A DNA stretch of 52,303 bases from contig NZ_CAACUY010000047.1 in assembly GCF_900659615.1 (NCBI RefSeq), forward strand, positions 1-52,303. Direction: 5' to 3'. The notes under the pieces were generated by a model. That model was not told the DNA's origin, searched no databases, and saw only the letters and a program-made list of their open reading frames with translations. The stretch's first letter is position 1. Every line of letters starts with the position of its first letter. The position numbers and the translations under genes are program-made. Source of the DNA: Actinomadura fibrosa. Lineage in GTDB: Bacteria; Actinomycetota; Actinomycetes; Streptosporangiales; Streptosporangiaceae. Below, piece after piece: positions 1 to 6,312 of the stretch.

Positions 1-552
1 CGTCCCCGCGCCGGCGGCGGCGTCCGGGACGGGGAGGGTCGAGCCGTTGGCGAGGGGCACGCCCGCCGCGAGCGCCAGCGCCTCCGCCAGCTCGAAGGGC
101 GGGGCGCCCGCCGCGAGGTCCCGCTCGGCCGGGGCGGTCCGCAGCAGGTAGCCGCCCTCCTCCTGGCCGCGCAGCACCGTGCGGGACAGGCCGTCCGCCT
201 CGACGGCGTAGGTCACGGACATGATCCGTCCGACCAGCACGCGGGCGGCGTCGGTGCGGATCGCCGGGTCGCCGAAGAACCCGAGGCTGATCACGGCGTT
301 CAGCGGCACCGCCGCGTGCGCGCTGCGCAGCAGGTCGGTGACCCGGGACGGCAGGTTCACGAGGCTCACCTCGAACGCGTCCGCCTGCGCGCCCTCCGCC
401 ATCGTCACGACGAGCTCGGCGTCCACGACCGGGGAGCCGCTCAGCACGTCGTTGGAGACGGTGACCGGCAGCCCGGGCGCGCCGTCCGGCGCCCCCGCGC
501 CCGGCGCGCCCGCCGCCGCGATCTCGACCTTGTACCAGAGGATGAAGCTCAT
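1..552 (-). CDS. Contractile-tail hub protein, gpD/late-control-like (partial)
   Basis: The frame runs from an ATG at 552 off the left edge, so only the first ~184 residues are visible. It begins MSFILWYKVEIAAAG. It has the beta-rich pattern of phage late-control protein D and VgrG N-terminal domains: a segment reading VVTMAEGAQADAFEVSL, then ISLGFFGD, VLVGRIMSVTY and a later LRGQEEGGYLL stretch. Such proteins form the trimeric hub or spike base at the end of the tube. The start overlaps the stop of the preceding gene as ATGA, so it is the last visible member of the tail operon. The family call rests on pattern and context. An uncharacterised baseplate protein is the alternative. Confidence 0.6.
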   Translation of the reverse strand, partial: MSFILWYKVEIAAAGAPGAGAPDGAPGLPVTVSNDVLSGSPVVDAELVVTMAEGAQADAFEVSLVNLPSRVTDLLRSAHAAVPLNAVISLGFFGDPAIRTDAARVLVGRIMSVTYAVEADGLSRTVLRGQEEGGYLLRTAPAERDLAAGAPPFELAEALALAAGVPLANGSTLPVPDAAAGAGT

Positions 553-911
553 CGCGCCGCCACCCCGCCCACCACGGACGAGCCGAACGTGCCCGCCGCG
601 TTGAGGTTGCGCAGGTCGAGCCGGACCTCCGTGAAGGTCAGCGCCAGCTCGCCCGCCTCGTAGACCACGCCCGGCACCAGCTTGCGGCGCAGGATCGACG
701 CCGTCCCGCCGGTCTGCTCCCGCTCCACCGCGAGGACCAGGAACGCCCTGGCGGCCGGCAGGTCCAGCGGGCCGTCCGGAGCGTCCCGCAGGACCTCCTC
801 GGCGACGTTCGCGTACAGCAGGAACCGGTAGTCGCGGTCCGCGAACGCCAGCCGGAACGCCTGCGGGAACCCCTCGTCGGCGTCGATCGGCAGCCGCTGG
901 AACTCGCTCAT
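549..911 (-). CDS. Small baseplate protein, plug-like
   Basis: 120 residues with a strong ribosome site (GAGGAAGGGGG) before the ATG. The protein reads as a compact beta domain: RLPIDADEGFPQAFRLAF, DRDYRFLLYANV, a VPGVVYEAGELALTF stretch, and an end with LDLRNLNAAGTFGSS. This layout (polar ligand-like N terminus, YxFxLxYN, then a conserved RNLNAAGxFGS-type tail) resembles the short phage baseplate-plug proteins that sit between tube and hub. It lies directly upstream of the hub gene with an ATGA overlap, as expected for such a partner. The plug assignment is inference from pattern and position. Confidence 0.5.
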   Translation of the reverse strand: MSEFQRLPIDADEGFPQAFRLAFADRDYRFLLYANVAEEVLRDAPDGPLDLPAARAFLVLAVEREQTGGTASILRRKLVPGVVYEAGELALTFTEVRLDLRNLNAAGTFGSSVVGGVAAR

Positions 912-969
912 CGTGCCCCCTTCCTCACGGTTCGTCCCGTCACCTCACGCCCGGTCACAGTGCGCCCGG

Positions 970-1476
970 TCACAGCGCGCCCAGCACGGTGCGGGCGATC
1001 GGGTTCGGCGGGACGGCCGACGGGACCAGCGCCGACCCGGCGGCCACCGCCAGGTCGGCGACCTCGCCGAGGGTGGCGAGCAGGCTCGCCCGCGGCACCT
1101 CCTCCAGCGCGATCGACGCCTGGAGGGCGTCCCGCCGCTCGACGCTCTGCGTGAAGTGCAGCTCGGTGATCTGCATCTCCAGGCTCACGGTCAGCCCGGA
1201 CACCACCGAGATCCCGTTCGGCAGCAGCCCGCCGCCGGCGTCGGCGAGCTTGCGGCCCACCAGCGCCAGCGCCTCCAGCGCCTTCTTCAGCGCGAGCCGG
1301 TCCGGCCCGGCCAGCAGCGCCTCGATCCCGATCCGCTTGCGGGTGGGCTGGGTCGCCTGCACGAAGCGCGTCCCCGCGATCCGCTCGACCTCGTAGCCCT
1401 CGGTGACCGTCATGCTCTGCACGAACAGCAGCGGCACCGGCCCCACCAGCACCGGGACGTTCGTCCCGACCGCCAT
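970..1476 (-). CDS. Unknown tail/baseplate-associated protein
   Basis: 168 residues, with GGGGGAGAC just before the ATG. The sequence alternates strands and short helices (VGPVPLLFVQSMTVTEGYEV, then KALEALALVGRKLADAGGG). It contains LEMQITELHFTQSVERRDALQASIALEEV, which looks like the strand-rich body of phage baseplate or tail-completion proteins. No signal peptide or membrane segment is seen. It sits in the operon between the 62-residue gene and the plug-like gene, which argues for a structural role at the tube end. I cannot name the family. Confidence 0.55.
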   Translation of the reverse strand: MAVGTNVPVLVGPVPLLFVQSMTVTEGYEVERIAGTRFVQATQPTRKRIGIEALLAGPDRLALKKALEALALVGRKLADAGGGLLPNGISVVSGLTVSLEMQITELHFTQSVERRDALQASIALEEVPRASLLATLGEVADLAVAAGSALVPSAVPPNPIARTVLGAL

Positions 1477-1528
1477 GTCTCCCCCTGAAATCCGTGCCGA
1501 AGATCGGCCCGCGGTGCGCGCCCGGCGT

Positions 1529-1717
1529 TCACAGCCGGGACGCGAGCTCCTGGTCGAGCCGGTCGAGGTGCGTGCGCGCCAGCCGCTCCCGCTCGTCCGG
1601 CGGCAGCGTCCCGACGGTGTGCACCTCGACCGGGAAGTGGTAGTCGATGACGGGCCCGGCGGCCGGCTCCCCGGTCCGTCCGCCGGCGCCCGGCCAGCCG
1701 GTGCCCGGCTCGTCCAC
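1529..1717 (-). CDS. Small unknown protein in tail operon
   Basis: A 62-residue frame with a GTG start four bases after the stop of the tube-like gene. A Gly/Pro-rich N terminus leads into DYHFPVEVHTVGTLPP and a charged helix (ERERLARTHLDRLDQEL). Position and same-strand packing support it being real. Short genes between tube and baseplate genes are common in contractile systems. Function unknown. Confidence 0.5.
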   Translation of the reverse strand: MDEPGTGWPGAGGRTGEPAAGPVIDYHFPVEVHTVGTLPPDERERLARTHLDRLDQELASRL

Positions 1718-1721
1718 GGCG

Positions 1722-2114
1722 CTACGCCTCGATGCCGACGGTCAGCGCCGCGCAGTTGAAGCTCGCCTGCGGGACGCCGTCGACCACCACGTTGCTCGGA
1801 TTGGCCGAGGTGATGACGCAGCGCGCGAACTTCAGCGAGCCGAACGTCCAGTCGGTGCCGTTCTTCTCGGCCACGACGACCGCGAACTCGCCGCCCGCGG
1901 TGGCGAGCTCGGTCAGGTCGGCGACCGCCGACCCGACGGCGGGCACCGTCATCGTGAACGTGAAGGTGAACGGCTGGCGGACGAAGCCGACGTTGTCGGC
2001 CTCGATGCTGTGCAGCACGGTGTGCGGCACGTTGAAGGTGGGCGTGAAGCTGGAGATCGGCGTGATGGTGGCGCCGCCGAGCTTGACCTCCAGCCGGGTG
2101 TTCCAGTCCGGCAT
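1722..2114 (-). CDS. Tail tube-like protein
   Basis: 130 residues with ribosome site GGAGAGC. The protein is almost all beta: MPDWNTRLEVKLGG, SFTPTFNVPHTVLHSIEAD, a strongly alternating FTFTFTMTVPAVGSAV strand, KFARCVITSANPSN, and SFNCAALTVGIEA at the end. Length and pattern match the small jelly-roll-like inner-tube subunits (Hcp or gp19 fold) of contractile tails. It directly follows the sheath gene, which is the canonical order. The tube call is inference from order and secondary-structure pattern, because no unique motif exists. Confidence 0.6.
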   Translation of the reverse strand: MPDWNTRLEVKLGGATITPISSFTPTFNVPHTVLHSIEADNVGFVRQPFTFTFTMTVPAVGSAVADLTELATAGGEFAVVVAEKNGTDWTFGSLKFARCVITSANPSNVVVDGVPQASFNCAALTVGIEA

Positions 2115-2124
2115 CGGTGCTCTC

Positions 2125-3285
2125 CTAGTTGAACGTCACGGTGAGGGACATCCGGTGGACCTGGCCCGCGTAGTTCACGGCGACCAGGATCTGAACGAGC
2201 CGCTGCGTCTCGGCGTCGTGGACGCGCTGCGCCTCCGCGGCGGTGAGCGTCGCGGGATCGCGGTCGAGCAGCGCCAGCAGCGGCACCGACACCTCGAACG
2301 AGGTCAGGATGTCCGCCTGCTGCTGCGGGCCGAGGATCGCCTCGATCTGCGCGATCAGCGCGCGCAGCCCCGCCCGGGTGATCCGGACGTTCCCGATCGA
2401 CCTGATCAGCCGCGCGTTGAGCTGGAAGGACAGCCCGTCGATGTAGCGGCGGGCGTCGATGTAGGTGATCCCGCCGGGGTTGCCGGTGTAGCCCTCGCCG
2501 AGGTAGACGGCGTTGCCGGGGATGAGCGCCGGGCTGGCCAGCCAGTTGACGCCGTTCTTCGCCGCCGGCCCCGAGCCGAAGTTCTCCGACCCGTTGATCG
2601 CCTCGATCTGCGCCTGGGTGAACGACGGGCTCGTGATGGCGACCTGCTTCAGCAGCAGCGTGACGTGCGGCTCGTATCCGGCGATCGTCCCCGCCACGGC
2701 CGCCGCCGCGTCCTGCGTGCTGCGGTGCGCGATGTACACCATGCGGTCGGTCGAGAGCGCGCCGCTGACCACCGACGGGTCCGCCGAGTCCTTGGGCAGC
2801 ATCGCCACGCCGATGCGCTGCCGCCCGTCCGCGCCGGTCTCGGAGACCGACACGACGTGCTTGGCGAGCGCCACGACCGGGCCGTCCGACGTGGGCGGCG
2901 TCGCGTTCGGGTTCCCGACGGCGGTGTTCGCGGCGGTCATCGGCGTGTTCGCCAGCACGACGAGCTGGACGTCGAGGCCGGCGACCACGTCCAGCGCGGC
3001 CTGGAAGTTCGGCGACGTCTCGCTCACCCGCACCCCCGTCACCAGGGACGGGCCGGGGGACTGGGTCAGGGCCAGCGCGATCGCCTGGCCGAGGTCGCCG
3101 GGCGCGCGGCGCAGCGCCTCGGCCGGATCGGTGAAGTCGACGGGCGTGTTCACCGCGGCGAGGTCGGCGGGCGGCGACTGCGCCGGCGGCGCGATCTTCC
3201 CGATCACGGCGATGTTGCCGAAGGCGCGCACGGCCGGCGCGAACTGGTTCGCCACCAGGTTCTGCCGGATGTAACGGACGGTCAT
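2125..3285 (-). CDS. Contractile tail sheath protein
   Basis: 386 residues, starting MTVRYIRQNLVANQF. A Rossmann-like middle (VVAGLDVQLVVLANTPM, RQRIGVAMLPKD) is followed by the conserved C-terminal sheath domain: GVNWLASPALIPGNAVYL, then GITYIDARRYIDGLSFQLN with RLIRSIGNVRI. The ARRYxD...L segment followed by a helical bundle and a final beta strand (GQVHRMSLTVTFN) is typical of phage and injection-system sheaths, which contract to drive the tube into a target membrane. It is shorter than T4 sheath but close to compact eCIS or phage types. It is the most secure member of the operon. Confidence 0.85.
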   Translation of the reverse strand: MTVRYIRQNLVANQFAPAVRAFGNIAVIGKIAPPAQSPPADLAAVNTPVDFTDPAEALRRAPGDLGQAIALALTQSPGPSLVTGVRVSETSPNFQAALDVVAGLDVQLVVLANTPMTAANTAVGNPNATPPTSDGPVVALAKHVVSVSETGADGRQRIGVAMLPKDSADPSVVSGALSTDRMVYIAHRSTQDAAAAVAGTIAGYEPHVTLLLKQVAITSPSFTQAQIEAINGSENFGSGPAAKNGVNWLASPALIPGNAVYLGEGYTGNPGGITYIDARRYIDGLSFQLNARLIRSIGNVRITRAGLRALIAQIEAILGPQQQADILTSFEVSVPLLALLDRDPATLTAAEAQRVHDAETQRLVQILVAVNYAGQVHRMSLTVTFN

Positions 3286-3308
3286 CGTCCCTCATCTCTT
3301 GCGTTGGG

Positions 3309-4139
3309 TCAGGCGGTGTCGTCGAGGAAGAGGGCGGCCACGCCCGCCCTGGAGTAGAGCCGCTGGACATCGGCGGCGGTGAGCCCGGCACCGGCCGGGC
3401 CGGACTGGGCCAGCACGGCCGCCAGCGCGTAGGGCGCGGTGGTCTCGGCCGGCAGCGTGGCGGGGTCCGGGCCCGGCCGCGACCGGCCCGCCTCCCGCAC
3501 GAGCCGTGCGGCGCGGAGCCCGGCGGCCAGGCCGAACGGGTCGACCGCCACCACCGCGAGCGCGACGCCCAGCGTCCGGACGTTGGCCGGGTCGTCCGGG
3601 TCGAACGGCGCCGCCGCCTTCAGCCGGACCGTGGTCACCAGGTACCGGAACGCCTCGCGGAGCTGCTCGACGGTCGTGATGCCGTGCTCGCGCATGAACG
3701 CGTCGACGTCCACGAACGGGAACCGCCGCCGGAACTCCTCCAGCGTGGCGAAGGAGTCCGCGGGCACGGTGGCGGCCGACTCGGCCCCCGCGGGGTCGAT
3801 CTCGGCCACCACCGTGACCCGCAGCCGCGCCAGCACGTCGATCCACACGGGTGCGGCCGTGCGGACCTCGTCGAGCGCCAGCTCCGTCCGGGTGTAGGCG
3901 GGCACGGTCCCGGTCCAGTTCCCGGTGATCCGCCCGGTGGGGAACAGCGGGCGCTGGAGTTCCAGCTCGTCCACCGCGACGTCCCGCACCTGGTCGATCC
4001 GCACCGCCGCCAGGTCGAAGGCCGCGCCGAGGACGGTCCGCAGCGCGGCCCGGCCGGGGTCGGCCGCGGGCAGCAGCAGGTCGCGGAGGGCGCCCGGATC
4101 GGCGAGGCGCAGCAGCGCCCGGTCCTGGAATGAGCTCAC
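3309..4139 (-). CDS. Unknown protein in tail operon
   Basis: 276 residues from a GTG, 16 bases after the Ig-like gene and 23 before the sheath gene. No signal peptide or membrane helix is obvious. Mainly helical N-terminal part (DRALLRLADPGALRDLLLP), a central strand region (VWIDVLARLRVTVVAEIDP), then a helical segment (FPFVDVDAFMREHGITTVEQL) and a Pro/Gly-rich linker. Immediate proximity to the sheath gene suggests a structural or assembly role such as terminator, chaperone or fibre base, but I recognise no family. Confidence 0.55.
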   Translation of the reverse strand: MSSFQDRALLRLADPGALRDLLLPAADPGRAALRTVLGAAFDLAAVRIDQVRDVAVDELELQRPLFPTGRITGNWTGTVPAYTRTELALDEVRTAAPVWIDVLARLRVTVVAEIDPAGAESAATVPADSFATLEEFRRRFPFVDVDAFMREHGITTVEQLREAFRYLVTTVRLKAAAPFDPDDPANVRTLGVALAVVAVDPFGLAAGLRAARLVREAGRSRPGPDPATLPAETTAPYALAAVLAQSGPAGAGLTAADVQRLYSRAGVAALFLDDTA

Positions 4140-4155
4140 GTCGGCACCGTCCGGC

Positions 4156-5223
4156 TCAGAACGTGATCGTGATCTTCGAGGACGCCGACCCGGTGCCGCC
4201 GCGCGTGTCGGTCGCGGTGACCGTGAAGGCGATGTCGTCCCCGGTGGTCGCGAACGGGATGGCCGCCGACCAGCTCGACCAGTCGCCGTTCGGCCCGGTG
4301 TTGGTCGCCTGGCCGCTCGTGTTCAGCGCCGGGACGGAGTAGGTGACCAGGTTGACGCCCGACGCCGCGCCCGACGTCCGGCCGGTCAGCAGGAGCACCG
4401 CCGGCAGCTGCTGGACGACCAGCGGGTTCGGGAAGGCGTCCAGCGACACCGTGGGGGGCGCGCCGTCCTGCGTGATGATCGTCCGGCTCTGGCTCGCCGT
4501 CCGGTTCTGCGCGTCGACGATCGTCACGGTGACCGTCCGCGGCCCGATCGAGGTCTGCGCCAGCGTGACGCTCTTGCTGAAGCGCGTGCCGGTGGACTGG
4601 TCGGAGCTGGTCGCGCCGTCGACGGTCACCCGCACGGTGAGCGGGTAGGCCAGCGTCGCCGGGGTGCTGATGTCCACGGTCAGCGGGCCGCCGTTCGGGC
4701 CGATGCCGATGACCGCGCCGTTCGCCGGGGAGTTCCAGGTGAACGAGGGCGGGTCCGGGTTCACCACCGTCACGGTGGCCGCGTTCGCGTTGACCGTCGT
4801 GTTCGCGCTGGTCTTGCCGGCGGCGGTGACCTGGTAGGAGCCCGGGGACGAGATCGTGAAGGTGTAGGTGCCGCCGCTGTTCACCGAGGACCGGTGGTCG
4901 TGCGTCTCGACGACGCCCTGCACGGCGATGTCCAGCTCGGTGTAGTTCACCGCCGGGACCTGCGTCCATCCGCCGCCCGCCCGCGGGATGAAGCTGACGC
5001 CCCGGTCGACGTCCACCCGGTACTGGGTGGGCACGCCCGCGAGCACCGGTGTGGCCGGCAGCCTGATGGCCACCCAGGGCGGCGAGCCGTCGGGCGGCGT
5101 GGTGATGTTCTCGTCGGGCGGCGCCTGCGCCCCGCTCGTCTCGCCCGCCTCGGCGGCCTCGGCGGTCTCAGCGGTCTCGGCGGCTTCGGCCGTGTGAGCC
5201 GATTCGTCGACATGGTCGGTCAC
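4156..5223 (-). CDS. Ig-like repeat protein, first gene of tail operon
   Basis: 355 residues from a GTG at 5223 preceded by AAGGGGGAATCC. The frame is open further upstream but has no ribosome site there. An acidic Ala/Glu/Thr repeat (AEAAETAETAEAAEAGETSG, residues ~10-30) precedes the ordered part. Ig-like strand sandwiches follow: TFTISSPGSYQVTAAGKTSA, YPLTVRVTVDGATSSD, PRTVTVTIVDAQNRTASQS, and a last domain ending FTVTATDTRGGTGSASSK. No signal peptide. In this position it could be a tail fibre, sheath-surface or anchoring protein. Ig-like folds are common decorations of contractile tails. Function is inferred from context. Confidence 0.65.
   Translation of the reverse strand: MTDHVDESAHTAEAAETAETAEAAEAGETSGAQAPPDENITTPPDGSPPWVAIRLPATPVLAGVPTQYRVDVDRGVSFIPRAGGGWTQVPAVNYTELDIAVQGVVETHDHRSSVNSGGTYTFTISSPGSYQVTAAGKTSANTTVNANAATVTVVNPDPPSFTWNSPANGAVIGIGPNGGPLTVDISTPATLAYPLTVRVTVDGATSSDQSTGTRFSKSVTLAQTSIGPRTVTVTIVDAQNRTASQSRTIITQDGAPPTVSLDAFPNPLVVQQLPAVLLLTGRTSGAASGVNLVTYSVPALNTSGQATNTGPNGDWSSWSAAIPFATTGDDIAFTVTATDTRGGTGSASSKITITF
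5148..5191. repeat. Short tandem repeat encoding an Ala/Glu/Thr tract
   Basis: A near-tandem array of ctcggcgg(c/t) and tctcagcgg units inside the first tail-operon gene, encoding AEAAETAETAEAAEA. Such an array is prone to in-frame length variation. Confidence 0.6.
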
Positions 5224-5280
5224 GGATTCCCCCTTGGATGTGTCCGTTCGCCCGGCGTTGCCCCGCGGGCTCACTGAAGA

Positions 5281-5358
5281 GGCGTTCCATCCCGTTCCAG
5301 AGGCGTTCCATTCGCGTGTCACGGCGCGGTCCCCGCGCGTGGAACGGGATGGCACGCC
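5281..5358. promoter_or_regulatory. Heptamer repeat array in divergent promoter region
   Basis: CGTTCCA occurs as direct repeats at 5283-5289, 5293-5299 and 5304-5310, spaced 10 and 11 bp. On the opposite side TGGAACG (5340-5346) and TGGCACG (5350-5356) form the inverted partner, again 10 bp apart. As a whole, 5281-5299 and 5340-5358 are an inverted repeat matching at 18 of 19 positions. The array lies between the divergent tail operon (start 5223) and lysin gene (start 5393), so one regulator could control both. Heptamer direct repeats one helical turn apart are the layout used by SARP-type and PhoP-type regulators. The sequence itself is not a known box. Confidence 0.55.
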
Positions 5359-5392
5359 TTCCCGGGTGAACGCCCACCCGATGGAGGAGCCG

Positions 5393-6229
5393 ATGAACGA
5401 ACCGATCCCGCCCGAGCCGCGCGGCAGGGCGCAGACCTACCCGATGGACGGCCCGCAGGACGTCCCGCAGGCGCCCGGCAGCACGCTCGGCGATGAGGCG
5501 GGCGAGGCGAGCGCCGCGGGCGCGATGGCGGACGGCGCGGACCGGATGCTCGACGCGGCACGCGGCCAGCTGGGCGAGGGGGAGCACCCGCCCGGGTCGA
5601 ACCACAACAAGTTCACCGCCTGGTACGGCATGGGCGACGTCGCGTGGTGCGACATCTTCCTCGCCTGGTGCGCCGACCGCGCCGGCTGCCTGAAGGCGGT
5701 CGGCCGGTTCGCCTACACGCCCGCGCACGCCCGCTGGTTCAAGGACAACGGCCGGTGGGGCGGCGTCCCGCGCAAGGGCGCGATCGTCTTCTACGACTGG
5801 GGCGGGTCGCGCGACATCGCCGCCATCGACCACGTCGGGATCGTGGAGTCGGTCCGCGGCGACGGCACGATCGTCACCATCGAGGGCAACACCGAGGACA
5901 TGGTGCGGCGGCGCGTCCGCTCGTTCGGCATCGCCGGCTACGGCTACCCGCAGTACACGGCGGGCGGCGGCAGCGGCGACGGAGGCGGCACCTCGGCGCC
6001 CGCGTGGCCCGGCCGGCTGCTGCGGCAGCCGCCGGTCATGAGCGGCGCGGACGTCCGGACCTGGCAGGCCCGCATGCGCGACCGCGGCTGGTCGCTCGAC
6101 GTGGACGGCGAGTACGGCCCCGCGTCCGAGGAGGTCTGCCGCGGCTTCCAGTCCGAGAAGGGCCTGGAGGTGGACGGCGTCGTCGGCCCGGAGACCTGGC
6201 GGGCCGCCTGGACCGCCCCCGTCACCTGA
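5393..6229 (+). CDS. CHAP-domain peptidoglycan hydrolase with peptidoglycan-binding domain
   Basis: 278 residues. The ATG at 5393 follows GGAGGAGCCG, so I prefer it to starts further upstream. A disordered N terminus leads to a helix (DRMLDAARGQLGEGE). Then comes a CHAP/NlpC-like cysteine amidohydrolase: Cys86 in AWCDIFLAWC, His147 in AAIDHVGIVES, and an acidic EGN motif at 164-166. A Gly-rich linker follows, then a PG_binding_1 domain (~205-270: LLRQPPVMSGADVRTWQ, DVDGEYGP, EVDGVVGPETW). There is no signal peptide, so it acts inside after assembly, or leaves by lysis or with the particle. It is divergent from the tail operon and probably co-regulated. Likely role: cell-wall cleavage to release or deliver the contractile particle. 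Confidence 0.8.
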   Translation: MNEPIPPEPRGRAQTYPMDGPQDVPQAPGSTLGDEAGEASAAGAMADGADRMLDAARGQLGEGEHPPGSNHNKFTAWYGMGDVAWCDIFLAWCADRAGCLKAVGRFAYTPAHARWFKDNGRWGGVPRKGAIVFYDWGGSRDIAAIDHVGIVESVRGDGTIVTIEGNTEDMVRRRVRSFGIAGYGYPQYTAGGGSGDGGGTSAPAWPGRLLRQPPVMSGADVRTWQARMRDRGWSLDVDGEYGPASEEVCRGFQSEKGLEVDGVVGPETWRAAWTAPVT

Positions 6230-6254
6230 CCGCGTCACCTGACCGCCCGCGTCC

Positions 6255-6296
6255 CGCACGGCGCCGGACCCCAGCGCTGAGCCCCGGCGCCGTGCG
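6255..6296. terminator. Perfect 13-bp hairpin between convergent genes
   Basis: CGCACGGCGCCGG (6255-6267) and its exact reverse complement CCGGCGCCGTGCG (6284-6296) are separated by a 16-base loop. The hairpin lies between the stops of the lysin (+) and TPR (-) genes. No T tract follows, as is usual in high-G+C actinomycetes. It could terminate both transcripts. Confidence 0.7.
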
Positions 6297-6312
6297 TCGC
6301 GGACGGGCCCGG

